Shown: positions 35,949-44,818 of the stretch, in pieces
How positions within the stretch are numbered: position 1 is the first letter of the stretch
Layout of the letters: each line of letters opens with the position of its first letter
From: Nonomuraea endophytica
GTDB lineage: Bacteria; Actinomycetota; Actinomycetes; Streptosporangiales; Streptosporangiaceae
Reading direction: 5' to 3'
Assembly (NCBI RefSeq): GCF_014203235.1
Contig: NZ_JACHIN010000018.1
Coordinates: forward strand, 62,001 to 126,000
Length of the DNA stretch: 64,000 nt
Notes under the pieces: model-generated
Databases searched by the model: none
What the model saw: only the letters and a program-made list of their open reading frames with translations
Told to the model about the DNA's origin: nothing
Made by a program: the position numbers and the translations under genes

Positions 35949-36619
35949 GCGCGGCGCCCGCCCCGATCAGGGTGCTGCTCGCCGACGACGAAGGGCTTGT
36001 GCGGTCCGGGTTCAAGGTGCTGCTCGACCTTGAAGACGACATCACGGTGGTGGGCGAGGCCACCACCGGCGCCGAAGCCGTCGAGCGGGCCCGCGCTCTC
36101 CGCCCCGACATCGTCCTGATGGACATCCGCATGCCGAAACTGGACGGCATCCAAGCCACCGCCCAGATCGCCCAGACGCGCGGCCTGGAGCAGGTCCGGG
36201 TCCTCATCCTCACCACGTACGACACCGACGAGCACGTCTTCGACGCCCTTGAGGCCGGGGCCGCCGGCTTCCTGCTCAAAGACGCGGGACCGGCCGAACT
36301 CCTGCACGCCATCCGGGTGATCGTCGCCGGGCAGGCGCTGCTCGCGCCACGGATCACCCGGCGCCTGATCGGCCAGTTCACCGCGCGGCGCCGGGCCACC
36401 CAGATCGCCGAGGAACGGCTCGCGGTGCTGACCGAACGCGAACGCGAAGTGCTGGCCCTGGTCGGCCGGGGCCTGAACAACGACGAAATCGGCAAGGAGC
36501 TGTTTCTCAGCCCGGCCACCGCGCGCACCCACGTCAGCCACGCGATGACGAAACTCGGCGCTCGCGACCGCGCCCAGCTGGTCGTCATCGCCTACCAGAC
36601 AGGCCTGGTCAGCCGCTGA
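35945..36619 (+). CDS. NarL-family response regulator
   Basis: A 224-residue regulator. The receiver domain has the acidic pair in LLADDEG, the phospho-acceptor Asp in DIVLMDIRMPKLDG and the switch Thr in ILTTYDTDEHVF. The LuxR-type DNA-binding domain follows: LTEREREVLALVGRGLNNDEIGKELFLSPATARTHVSHAMTKLG. It is translationally coupled to the kinase upstream. This is a standard DesK/DesR-like pair; the target genes are unknown, though the divergent DUF6223 gene is a candidate. Confidence 0.94.
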   Translation: MSAAPAPIRVLLADDEGLVRSGFKVLLDLEDDITVVGEATTGAEAVERARALRPDIVLMDIRMPKLDGIQATAQIAQTRGLEQVRVLILTTYDTDEHVFDALEAGAAGFLLKDAGPAELLHAIRVIVAGQALLAPRITRRLIGQFTARRRATQIAEERLAVLTEREREVLALVGRGLNNDEIGKELFLSPATARTHVSHAMTKLGARDRAQLVVIAYQTGLVSR

Positions 36620-36692
36620 CATCCACCGTGAGACGAGGGGCGGTTAGGCTGCCTCCCGGCGAGATCTGGGCGAGTGAGCCGAGAGGTGACGG

Positions 36693-37829
36693 TTGGCTGG
36701 GGAGACGGTGCGGCTGCTGACGCGCTTCGGCCGCCGTTACGCGGCCGCCGTGCGTGTGGCGACGCTCGTTCCGCTCTGCGTGATCGCCCTGACCCGCGCC
36801 GCGCCGGAGAACCTCACGGCCACCGGGTACGTGGTCGCCGCCACAGCCGCCTGGACCTGCGGATACGCGTGGTGGCTGCGGTCGGGCCGCGGAAACCTGC
36901 CGGTGGTGCTCGACACGGTCGTCCTGCTCGTCCTGTTCACGAGCGTCTTCTGGACCGGCGCCGTCGAGGACAGGAACACCGGGTGGTTGCGGCTGCTGGT
37001 CACCTTCGCCGTGGTGACGTGCCAGTGGCACACCGCGCCGGTGCTGGGTGGCGTGGCTGGGCTGGCGGCCGGCGGAGGGGCGGTGGGCATCCTCGTCGCG
37101 GCGGGAGCGCTGGACGTGGACGCGAGCCTGGCCACGGCGACGGTGTGGACGATCCCCGCGGCGGCGATGTCCAGGGCGGGCTGGGTGCTGCTGAAACGCG
37201 CGGCGGAACGGGCCGACCACATGGCGACCGAGGTCGTGCGGGCGCGCGGCGAGTCGATGGTGGCCGCGGCGGCCCGCGCGGAGGAACGCGAGCTCGCCAA
37301 CGCGTTGCACGACACGGCGGCGACGACGCTGCTGATGGTCGGTGTCGGGCAGGCGCGCTCCGACGCGGAATGGCTGGCGCCGCAGGCACGCCGCGACCTG
37401 GACTTGCTGCGCTCCGACGCGGGCAGGCAGGCGCCGCCGTACGCGGATCTCGTGGACCTGCTCCGCGCGGACCTCGACGCCACGCAACTCACCCTGCGGT
37501 TCGACGCCCCGGAACGGCTGAGGTTGCCGTTCGACGTCGCCAGGGCGGCGGCCGACGCGGCGCGCGAGACCCTCACGAACGTACGCCGCCACGCGGGCAC
37601 GACGCACGCGAGCGTGCGGCTGAGCGGAAGCGAGAGCGAGGGCACGCTGCGCCTCGACATCGCCGACCGGGGGAGGGGATTCTCGCCGGCGGACGTGCCG
37701 GCCACCCGGCGCGGCCTGCGCGAGTCGGTGCGCGGCAGGATGAGCCGCGTCGGCGGCACGGCCACGATCACCTCGGCTGAGGGCCGGGGCACCCTCGTTC
37801 GCCTGGAGTGGCGGGCCGGTCATGAGTGA
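36693..37829 (+). CDS. Sensor histidine kinase (HisKA_3), orphan
   Basis: A 378-residue membrane kinase, starting with TTG after GAGAGGTG. Residues 15-165 hold about six hydrophobic segments. His206 lies in ELANALHDTAATTLLMVG, the N-box in ARETLTNVRRHAGTTHAS, and a glycine box in DRGRGFSPADV. It overlaps the next gene by 8 bp and no response regulator gene adjoins it on this strand. It could phosphorylate a regulator elsewhere or the one at 35945. Confidence 0.8.
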   Translation: MAGETVRLLTRFGRRYAAAVRVATLVPLCVIALTRAAPENLTATGYVVAATAAWTCGYAWWLRSGRGNLPVVLDTVVLLVLFTSVFWTGAVEDRNTGWLRLLVTFAVVTCQWHTAPVLGGVAGLAAGGGAVGILVAAGALDVDASLATATVWTIPAAAMSRAGWVLLKRAAERADHMATEVVRARGESMVAAAARAEERELANALHDTAATTLLMVGVGQARSDAEWLAPQARRDLDLLRSDAGRQAPPYADLVDLLRADLDATQLTLRFDAPERLRLPFDVARAAADAARETLTNVRRHAGTTHASVRLSGSESEGTLRLDIADRGRGFSPADVPATRRGLRESVRGRMSRVGGTATITSAEGRGTLVRLEWRAGHE

Positions 37830-38934
37830 CGCGCTCGAAGAGACGACGCGCGCGCAGCTGAAGCAGGGCCTGCGCATCGCGGCGCTGCTCGTCGCCACGG
37901 TGATGGTGTTCGTGCTCGGGTTATCCACGTTGCTGAGCCACCTGGACGCGTACAAGTCGCCCCTCACGCAACTGGGCGCGTTCGCGGTGGTGGGAGCCGT
38001 GCTCGCCGGTGAGGCCAGGCTGCTCGTCCTGGGACGTCCGTGGAGCCCGCCGCTGCGCGCGGCGGCGATCGCCGCGCTGCTCGTCGCGTGCGCGCTGTCG
38101 TACGTGACCCTGCCGGACGGGCGCACCTCGACCGGCCCCGACTGGATCTTCGGCGCCGCCAACTGGGCGGGCGTCGTCATCCTGCTCGATCGCCCGCTGC
38201 GCTCCGCCGTGGCGTTCCTGCTGGCCCACGAGCTCACCGCGCTGCTCCACCTGCTCCTGCTCGACGAGCCCAGCCTGCCGGACATGGCGAGGTTCTGCAC
38301 CGGCTCGATGAACGTGTTCGGCTTGCCGCTGTGCGTGGCCGTGATGGCGTCCGTCATGCGCGACCTCAGCGCGGCCGCGGCGAGCTCCCGCATGGAGATC
38401 GAGCGGGTACGCGTCGCCGAGGCCGTCGCCGCGCAGTCCCACAGGCGCAGGCGGCAGCGCTTCGCCGAGTTGTCGGTCACCACGGTCCCGATCCTGGAAG
38501 GGCTCGCCGACGGCTCGCTGCGCCCCGAGGACCCGGCGGTTCAGCGGCGGTGCGCCCTGGAGGCGGCCAGGATGCGCAGGCTCTTCGCCGAGGCCGACGA
38601 CGTCGCGGACCCGCTGCTGCACGAGCTGCGCCACTGCGTCGACGTGGCGGACCGCAAGGGCGTCGTGGTGGAGCTGGACGCGCGCGGCCGGTGGCCGGAG
38701 CCGCCCGTGTCCGTACGGCGCGACCTCACCGAGGTGGTGCTCGTCGTCCTGGCCACCACCGCCTCCCGGGCCCGGGTCACCGTCATCGGCGGAGCGGACC
38801 GGGTGTCGGTCAGCGTGGTCGCGGACTGCGGCGAGGTGGACGTGCCGAGCCCGGCGGCGCCCGGCGTCCACGTCGAGGCGCTGAACCACGACGGCACGGT
38901 CTGGATGGAGGCTCGATGGCAGCGGGTCAACTGA
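37822..38934 (+). CDS. Degenerate kinase-like membrane protein (pseudokinase)
   Basis: A 370-residue protein with about five hydrophobic segments in residues 15-180 and a cytoplasmic part laid out like the preceding kinase. The dimerisation helix region (RRRRQRFAELSVTTVPILEGLADG) lacks a phospho-acceptor His motif, and the ATPase part has no N-box Asn (RRDLTEVVLVVLATTASRARV) or glycine box. It overlaps the active kinase gene by 8 bp, so the two may form a hetero-oligomer in which this one is a sensor or regulatory subunit. No family name can be given with certainty. Confidence 0.7.
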   Translation: MSDALEETTRAQLKQGLRIAALLVATVMVFVLGLSTLLSHLDAYKSPLTQLGAFAVVGAVLAGEARLLVLGRPWSPPLRAAAIAALLVACALSYVTLPDGRTSTGPDWIFGAANWAGVVILLDRPLRSAVAFLLAHELTALLHLLLLDEPSLPDMARFCTGSMNVFGLPLCVAVMASVMRDLSAAAASSRMEIERVRVAEAVAAQSHRRRRQRFAELSVTTVPILEGLADGSLRPEDPAVQRRCALEAARMRRLFAEADDVADPLLHELRHCVDVADRKGVVVELDARGRWPEPPVSVRRDLTEVVLVVLATTASRARVTVIGGADRVSVSVVADCGEVDVPSPAAPGVHVEALNHDGTVWMEARWQRVN

Positions 38935-39009
38935 GCGCCGCAGCTGCTCTTCTCACGGGCCGGCCGGGGAAGCCCCCTGGACAGGAGGCTTCCACGCGGC
39001 ACGGCGGAA

Positions 39010-40206
39010 TCAGGAAGGTGTCGTCGAGTACGCCGCGTGCAGGGCCGCCACGACCTGCCCCTGGGTGGTGAACCGGTCGCCGAAGCGGTCCGGGCGCCAC
39101 TGGTCCAGGGGAGTGCCGAGGGTGATGTGGTCGGCCAGGGCCTTGCCGTACCCCGGACCGTAGGTGATGCCCGCCTCGTTGTCGCCGGCGAGCACGTACG
39201 CGCCCTCCACGCCGGGGACCGGGCCGATCAGCGCCCGGGAGTCGGGGGTGTAGCAGGGGGCGCCGTGCTTGATCCTCAACCTTGACCGCCGCGCCAGGGC
39301 CGGCATCACGGACTCGCCCGCGGCGGCGATCCGCAGGATCTCCAGAACGCCGTCGACGGGTAGCTCGTCCAGGCGGTCGGGGACGTCCGCGTCGATCAGC
39401 ACGTCGCGGGGGAAGGTCGAGTACGTACCGCCCCACAACAGGCCGCCCTCGTGCTCACGGACCCACAGCAGGGTACCGCCGGGAACCAGGCCACCCAGGA
39501 AGACCAGGGGGAGCGTGCCGGGGATGTCCATCGGCTCGGTGGTCACCCGCGAGGTGACCTGCGGGGCCACGGGGAGGAAGAAGCCCAGGTCACGCGTGAG
39601 CGCACCGCTCCAGACGCCGGCGGCGACGACCACCGCGCCGCAGGCGATGGCCCCGGTGGCCGTCTCGACCGCGCGTACCCGCCCCTTGGTGGTGGAGATC
39701 CCGGTGACCGGGCGCCGGGTCTCCAGCCGGCCGCCGGCCGCGCGGAACCGCCGTGCCAGCGCCGCCGCCACCTTCGGCGCGTGCACCTGGCCGCCGACGG
39801 TGTCCAGCAGCCCCCCGTGCAGGTTGTCCGCGCGCACCGTGCCGCCGGTCAGGCGTTCGACCTCGGCGGGTTGCAGCGGACGGCCCGCCTGCCCGGCGAT
39901 GAGCTCCTGCCATGTCGCCTCGTCGGCGGCCACGTACACCATGCCGTCGGTCCGGTATCCGATGCCGTCGCCCTCCTCGTGCAGGCGGGCGTAGAAGGCG
40001 CGGCCGTAGTCGGCGGCGGCGCTCTCCTGTTCGAACGGCGCCCAGTCGCCGAGGAACCCGCCGCCCGCGGCGGTGGTCCCCTCGCCGATCCCGTCGCGCT
40101 CCACGAGCAAGACGTCTCCGGCGCCTGCTTCGAGTAGGTGCACGGCCAGCGCGAGCCCCATGACACCGCCGCCGATCACGGCGATGTCGCAGCGGTCAGC
40201 CATCAT
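39010..40206 (-). CDS. FAD-dependent oxidoreductase, glycine/D-amino-acid oxidase family
   Basis: A 398-residue DAO-family flavoprotein. It has the dinucleotide-binding motif IAVIGGGVMGLALAVHLLEAG at residue 8, the family TTAAGGGFLG, and a C-terminal PDSRALIGPVPGVEGAYVLAGDNEAGITYGPGYGKALA typical of DadA/glycine oxidase proteins. It would oxidise an amino or N-methyl amino acid with O2 or another acceptor. AGGAGAAG stands 5 nt before the first of two ATG codons. It is a single gene, with no obvious link to either biosynthetic locus. Confidence 0.88.
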   Translation of the reverse strand: MMADRCDIAVIGGGVMGLALAVHLLEAGAGDVLLVERDGIGEGTTAAGGGFLGDWAPFEQESAAADYGRAFYARLHEEGDGIGYRTDGMVYVAADEATWQELIAGQAGRPLQPAEVERLTGGTVRADNLHGGLLDTVGGQVHAPKVAAALARRFRAAGGRLETRRPVTGISTTKGRVRAVETATGAIACGAVVVAAGVWSGALTRDLGFFLPVAPQVTSRVTTEPMDIPGTLPLVFLGGLVPGGTLLWVREHEGGLLWGGTYSTFPRDVLIDADVPDRLDELPVDGVLEILRIAAAGESVMPALARRSRLRIKHGAPCYTPDSRALIGPVPGVEGAYVLAGDNEAGITYGPGYGKALADHITLGTPLDQWRPDRFGDRFTTQGQVVAALHAAYSTTPS

Positions 40207-40346
40207 CTCTTCTCCTATGTCCCGGCGCAGCTCAGCGTGCGCGCAAAGGTGAAAGGTGGGCTTCCCGGATCCAGGGAGTACGGCGAGGCTAGCCGAAGGG
40301 CGGATCTACATGCATATGGAAATTTTGCCTCTCGCCGAAGATGCGG

Positions 40347-41342
40347 TCATTCGGCGGGGTGGCCTGGTTGTCTGCCGGCGGCCATCTCACTGCTGACCTT
40401 CACTCCGGACATCAGCCGGTTGTCGGTGTTCACGGTGACGTTGAAGCCGAGGCGGAGCATCGGCCCGATGGGATGACGTTCCAGGGAGTCCACGGCCCCG
40501 ATCTGCACGTGACAGGTGGGCGCCATCTCCAGGCAGATCTGCCGGTCCCGGACATAGCTCGCCAACCGGCCGAGCCGTGGGGCAGGGCCTTCCAGGTCCG
40601 TGATGTCGCGGGCGAGCCGGACCCCGTGCCCGATGCGTTCCGCGCCGTGCTCCAGCGCATCGGAGATGAGCAGCAGGTCCGGCTCCTCGCTGGCGTGCAC
40701 GGTCAGCCGGAGCAACTCGGCACGGACCAGGCCGAGTGCCGCCGCGTGCAGTGAGGCGGGCCAGCCCGTCTCGGCTCCGGCCAGGTCGAACCCGGCGATC
40801 CTGGGGTCACGGCGCCGCCAGCGGGCGGCCCGCTCGGCGATCTCCAGCGAGCGGCGCTCGGTCCGCAGCGCGCAGATGATCGTGTTGACCACGATCGGGA
40901 AGCCGCCGGGGGTCCTGGCCTCGGCCATCCCTTCGGCCAGGCCGTCCTGCACGGCTCGCATGATCTCGTCCAGGCGCAGCCCACGCTCCTGATGTTCCTC
41001 CGGCGCGTACCGCACCTCCGCGTAGACGACGCCGTCGGCGGCCAGGTCGAGAACGGCCTCGCGGGCCACCCGGCGCAACCCCTCGGCCGTCTGCAGGACG
41101 GCCGTGGTCTGCTGGAACGTGTCCAGATAGGCCACCAGGTCACGCTGCTCGGCGCCGCGGACGAACCATCGGGCCAGCTCGTGATCATCGGTCGACGGGA
41201 GCCGGTGGCCGATGGCGTCGGCCAGCTCGATGATCGTCGCGGGCCGCAGCCCACCGTCGAGGTGGTCGTGCAGAACCGCCGTCGGCAGGTCAGATCGGAG
41301 CCCGCCCGCCCGGCGGTCGAACAGAGTCTCATCCCAGCTCAC
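40347..41342 (-). CDS. add: Adenosine deaminase, C-terminally truncated
   Basis: A 331-residue adenosine deaminase-like protein. Metal ligands are visible in LHDHLDGG, the catalytic Glu region as TVHASEEPD, and the later motifs GAERIGHGVRL and VTVNTDNRLMSG. Normal enzymes continue 50-60 residues beyond the last motif; here only a 15-residue unrelated tail (VKVSSEMAAGRQPGH, ending PAE) follows. GTG at 41342 is the likely start. The gene lies beside other broken nucleoside genes, so it is probably inactive or on the way to loss. If active it would convert adenosine to inosine. Confidence 0.75.
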   Translation of the reverse strand: MSWDETLFDRRAGGLRSDLPTAVLHDHLDGGLRPATIIELADAIGHRLPSTDDHELARWFVRGAEQRDLVAYLDTFQQTTAVLQTAEGLRRVAREAVLDLAADGVVYAEVRYAPEEHQERGLRLDEIMRAVQDGLAEGMAEARTPGGFPIVVNTIICALRTERRSLEIAERAARWRRRDPRIAGFDLAGAETGWPASLHAAALGLVRAELLRLTVHASEEPDLLLISDALEHGAERIGHGVRLARDITDLEGPAPRLGRLASYVRDRQICLEMAPTCHVQIGAVDSLERHPIGPMLRLGFNVTVNTDNRLMSGVKVSSEMAAGRQPGHPAE

Positions 41343-41371
41343 TGAAGTGGCCACCTTCTGAAGGATGTCGG

Positions 41372-42075
41372 TTAGGCGTCTTTCCCCGTGACCCTGTTCA
41401 CGAACCGCCGGACGAAGGTGGCCCGGTCCACGTCGAACGCGATGCGTACGCGGGGGCTGTCGCCCCAGTCCCGGGCGTCGGAGTCCTGGCCGGGACGCCA
41501 GTCGGCGATCGTCATGCCGCGCGTGTAGAGACCCAGGGTTTCCACCACCATGGGGAGGGTCTCCTCGGCCGTGATCAGCTCGGGGTGCGCGACCACGCCG
41601 ACCGTCAGCGGCGAGTGCATGGCGCACGAGTAGCGGCCCAAGATCTGCTCGTAGAACGACATGTACTACGGCGCGCCGGCCGCCACGAGCTCGGCCGCCG
41701 GCGTCGAGGTGCTCGGCCCCCACGTACGGCGCCGCCCATCCAGACGATCCTGGTCAGGCGGGTAGGAAGATCGGGGTCGAGCAGGAGGGCGATCGCCAGG
41801 TTCGTCAGCGGCCCCAGTCCGATGTAGGTCAGCTCTCCGGGATGTTGCCGTGCCAGGTCGACGGTGAGCTGGGCGGCCGCGGTGCCGACGAGAGTCGTGT
41901 ACGCCGGGTCGGGGAAGTTGGCGTTGCCGAAGCCGTCCTCGCCATGGATCTGGGGCACGTAGTCGGCCGTGCCTCCGGCGAGACCCTGCGCCCCCTTCGC
42001 CAGGGGCACGTCGCATGCCGGCCGTTCCATGATCACTGGCAGTACCACTTGGCGCGTCTCTAAGGCGGTCGGCAC
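41372..42075 (-). pseudogene. Inosine/uridine-preferring nucleoside hydrolase, broken
   Basis: Fragments of one nucleoside hydrolase in different frames. The first runs from about 42075 and includes ADYVPQIHGEDGFGNANFP, HPGELTYIGLGPLTNLAIAL and IVWMGGAV. After about 41740 the frame shifts to a STPAAELVAAGAP piece with a stop. After that, from 41662, comes the C-terminal part (SFYEQILGRYSCAMHSPLTVGVVAHPELIT and so on). The N-terminal metal-binding DxDxxxDD segment is missing. So there is N-terminal loss, a frameshift and an internal deletion. It would have cleaved ribonucleosides and stands next to the truncated adenosine deaminase. Confidence 0.8.
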
Positions 42076-42147
42076 TCTTCGAGGGCACGTCGGGCGCGGA
42101 CCGCGCGGCGTACGCCACCGACCCGGATGAGGCGCGAAACCGGATGG

Positions 42148-42735
42148 TTACCGCGCGGGAAGCCGATGATCCGGTACGGCCGCCGGCGGCTTGACCGCGG
42201 CGATCAGCACGGCCACCAGGGCCACCGCGACCAGGGGAAGGCCCAGCAGGAAGGTCACGCGCCACGAGAAGAGCTCGGTGACGATCAGCCCGATGAGCAG
42301 TCCCGCGAGGAGGCCCACCACGGCCACTCCGGCGGGAATGAGGATCGCCTTCCACAGCTCGGGTCCGGGGAACGCGGCCCTGACGAGGCCGGTCCCGGCC
42401 CACAGCACGACCGCCCCGGCCAGCGCCTGCAGCAGACGGCCGCCTACCAGCAGGCTGGGCATGGGGCTGAGGATCCACAGCACGGTCGCCAGGCCGAAGG
42501 CGACCAGGCCCAGGGCGATCGAGACGATCAACAGCACCCGCTGGCGACGGGGCGCCGGGATGAGCGCGCCCAGGAACGCGAGCAGATAGCCGTAGGCCCC
42601 CACCTGCATGATCGCGGGTGGCGCCCCAAGATCAATGATGACCATCGGCATGATCGCGATCGCCATCGTCGCGTACACAGACACGAGTAAGGCGCAGGAA
42701 CTGAGGGCGACGAGCAGTGGCCAGCGTCCGGACAT
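42148..42735 (-). pseudogene. Half-length MFS transporter remnant
   Basis: An intact 195-residue ORF corresponding to about the first six membrane segments of an MFS protein (ATMAIAIMPMVIIDLGAPPA, LLVGGRLLQALAGAVVLWAG, LLIGLIVTELFSWRVTFLLG). It stops in the central loop at PPAAVPDHRLPAR, where a full transporter would have six more segments. Half-size MFS proteins are rarely functional. The downstream neighbours are also broken, which supports decay. Calling it a pseudogene is inference; it could still be expressed. Confidence 0.6.
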
Positions 42736-42777
42736 GCCAGAAACCCTATCCGCGAGCGATCCGGCCCGAAACCCCGT

Positions 42778-43416
42778 CTACAGGCGGCAGCTGATCTCCA
42801 GCTCGTCCTCGACCGGGAACGTGACGCACGAGTACCCATTGGCCGGTTCCCGCACGTACGCGAGGTAGGGCCGCACACTCGCGAACTGCGCGTCGTCGGC
42901 GACCACCAGCGTGCCCGGGGCGAGACGGGGCTCCAGCAGTCGCAGCACCGGAAGGTAGAGGTCCTTCCACCCGTCCAGCAGGACGAAGCCGGGCGAGTGC
43001 GGCAGGTCGGCGAGCGTCTGCCGGGCGTCTCCCTCCAGCACGGTGATCACCTCCCCCAGCCCTGTTTCCGCGAAGGTACGGCGAGCCGTGGCGATCTTGT
43101 GCGGGCTCAGCTCGGTGGTGATCACCTGGCCGGTGCCGTTGTCGCGCACGGCCGCAGCCAGATGCAGCGTGGAGATGCCGAACGACATCCCGAACTCCAC
43201 GACCGTCGCCGGCCGGATGGCCCGCACCAGGCTGTAGAGCAACCGTCCGGCCTCGGCTGAGATCGGCATGTAGATCTCTTCCGCCGCGTCCGCGTGCTCC
43301 TGTGGCGTGCTGCCGAAGTCGTCCACTCGCGCGGCGACCGCGTCGTCTCCGGCCGCCGCCGCGAACATTCGGTCGAGCGCGTCCGCCACGCGAGGTTCTG
43401 CCAGTGTGTTTCTCAT
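42778..43416 (-). CDS. O-methyltransferase-like SAM-dependent methyltransferase
   Basis: A 212-residue class I methyltransferase of the Methyltransf_24/O-MT group. SAM motif I is VVEFGMSFGISTLHLAAAV, the acidic loop ITTELSPHKIATAR, and the motif FVLLDGWKDLYLPVLRLLEPRLAPGTLVVADD matches catechol-O-methyltransferase-like enzymes. It is divergent from a TetR gene with an operator between them, so it is probably repressed by that TetR and induced by a small molecule. It may inactivate a xenobiotic or modify a metabolite. Confidence 0.82.
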   Translation of the reverse strand: MRNTLAEPRVADALDRMFAAAAGDDAVAARVDDFGSTPQEHADAAEEIYMPISAEAGRLLYSLVRAIRPATVVEFGMSFGISTLHLAAAVRDNGTGQVITTELSPHKIATARRTFAETGLGEVITVLEGDARQTLADLPHSPGFVLLDGWKDLYLPVLRLLEPRLAPGTLVVADDAQFASVRPYLAYVREPANGYSCVTFPVEDELEISCRL

Positions 43417-43427
43417 GCGAGCTAGAG

Positions 43428-43452
43428 TAGACTAACCGTAGCGTCTAGTCTA
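43428..43452. promoter_or_regulatory. TetR operator-like inverted repeat
   Basis: Inverted repeat TAGACTA (43428-43434) and TAGTCTA (43446-43452), 11-bp spacer, in the 45-bp gap between the divergent O-methyltransferase and TetR starts. Size and position fit a TetR operator controlling both genes. Confidence 0.7.
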
Positions 43453-43461
43453 GGAGTGGTC

Positions 43462-44049
43462 ATGTCCCGTCCCCACCACGGCAACCGGCATGGGCGTAGT
43501 GAGGCGGCGCGCCAAGCCGTCCTGGAGGCGGCCGACGATTTGCTGGCCGAGAAGGGGTTCGCCGGGGTCACGATCGAGGGCATCGCCGCGCGGGCGGGCG
43601 TCGCCAAGCAGACCGTCTACCGCTGGTGGAAGAGCAAGACCGAAGTGCTCGTGGAAGCGTTCCTGCAGGACCTGGCACAGGAACTGACCCCGCCCGACCA
43701 CGGAGACCTCTCGCTCGACCTGCGCGCCTACCTCCGCCTGCTCGCGCGGTTCCTCGGCGAGACCGACTCCGGCGCCGTCTTCCGCGCCCTGATCGCGCAG
43801 GCCCAGCTCGATCCCGCCTTCGCCGCCGACTTCCGCGAGCGCTACCTGGCCGAGCAGCGCCGCCGCGACCGCCTTCCGCTGGAGCGTGCCGTACGGCGGG
43901 GCGAACTGCCCGTGACCCTCGACCTGGACGAGGCGACCGACCGGCTCGTCGGCCCCCTCTACTACCGGACACTGGTCACCGATCAACCCGCCGGCGGCGA
44001 ATTCACCGACCGTCTGGCGGAAGCGTTCCTCGCCTCCCTCGAACCCTGA
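43462..44049 (+). CDS. TetR-family regulator
   Basis: A 195-residue TetR repressor. The N-terminal helix-turn-helix is ARQAVLEAADDLLAEKGFAGVTIEGIAARAGVAKQTVYRWWKSKTEVL, followed by an all-helical ligand domain of the TetR_C type (AYLRLLARFLGETDSGAVFRALIAQAQLDPAFAADFRERY). TAGGAGTGG precedes the ATG at 43462; a GTG at 43456 is also in frame. It likely binds the inverted repeat at 43428-43452 and controls itself and the divergent methyltransferase. Confidence 0.92.
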   Translation: MSRPHHGNRHGRSEAARQAVLEAADDLLAEKGFAGVTIEGIAARAGVAKQTVYRWWKSKTEVLVEAFLQDLAQELTPPDHGDLSLDLRAYLRLLARFLGETDSGAVFRALIAQAQLDPAFAADFRERYLAEQRRRDRLPLERAVRRGELPVTLDLDEATDRLVGPLYYRTLVTDQPAGGEFTDRLAEAFLASLEP

Positions 44050-44058
44050 AGCGGCCGG

Positions 44059-44682
44059 TCACGGGTTGTAGTGCTGGTCGAACATAGTGATTTCCCTGAC
44101 GTCCGAGGTGCTGATTGTGGCGAACTTGTAGGAGCGGAAGTGCGGGTCGAGACCTGCGCGTTCCACGCGCGGTTCCGGCGCGCGGAGAAGCTGGATGTAG
44201 GCCGGGACGCCGTAGTGCGCGGGCTTGGGGCCGTCGCTCATGTCCAGCAGGACGACCGTCGCCCGCCGGGCCAGCCGGTAGGTCTTGGCGGGGCCCGCGA
44301 CAGGCTCGAAGTAGCTGTCGTTGGCGACTCTGGGACCGCAGACCCGGATGGACGTCCTGCCCTCCACCATCACACGGCCGTCCTCGACTCTGACGCCGCT
44401 GACGATCAGCACGTCGGGAGCGGGCACGCGATGCTCACCCCGGCGACCGCAGATCTTGGGACGCGGACGGAGGGCAGTATCCGTGGTCGCCGTCGCCTCA
44501 GGCAGCGGCGAGAGAGACGGCTGTGGCGAGAGGGTGGGCGGCGGCGACGGGTCCGGGCTGGTCGCGAGGGCCTGAGGCGTGACCGTCTGGGTGATGGCGG
44601 GCCGGGGCGCGGACACCTGGGCCGAACAGCCGACAACAGCCAGCACGGCGGCCGATAACGCGACCACTTGTCGTGCACTCAT
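44059..44682 (-). CDS. Putative secreted lipoprotein of unknown function
   Basis: A 207-residue protein with a short lipoprotein signal (ALSAAVLAVVGCSAQ, lipobox Cys near residue 19), followed by a Pro/Ser/Thr-rich linker to about residue 75. A mature part with three Cys (ICGRRGE, SIRVCGP) follows. GGAGG stands 6 nt before the ATG. It would be anchored to the outer face of the membrane. I do not recognise a domain. It ends 9 bp from the TetR stop (convergent). Confidence 0.7.
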   Translation of the reverse strand: MSARQVVALSAAVLAVVGCSAQVSAPRPAITQTVTPQALATSPDPSPPPTLSPQPSLSPLPEATATTDTALRPRPKICGRRGEHRVPAPDVLIVSGVRVEDGRVMVEGRTSIRVCGPRVANDSYFEPVAGPAKTYRLARRATVVLLDMSDGPKPAHYGVPAYIQLLRAPEPRVERAGLDPHFRSYKFATISTSDVREITMFDQHYNP

Positions 44683-44818
44683 GGCGAACCTCCGGCCCCG
44701 GGCGACACTGCCGGGAGTTACGACGATGCCTCGCAGGGGAAAGTTCACCCGACACCGTCGACTACAGGCTGGTGTGGTCCGACGGACTAGAGTGGCTGCG
44801 CGGGGGAGCGTGAAGGCC

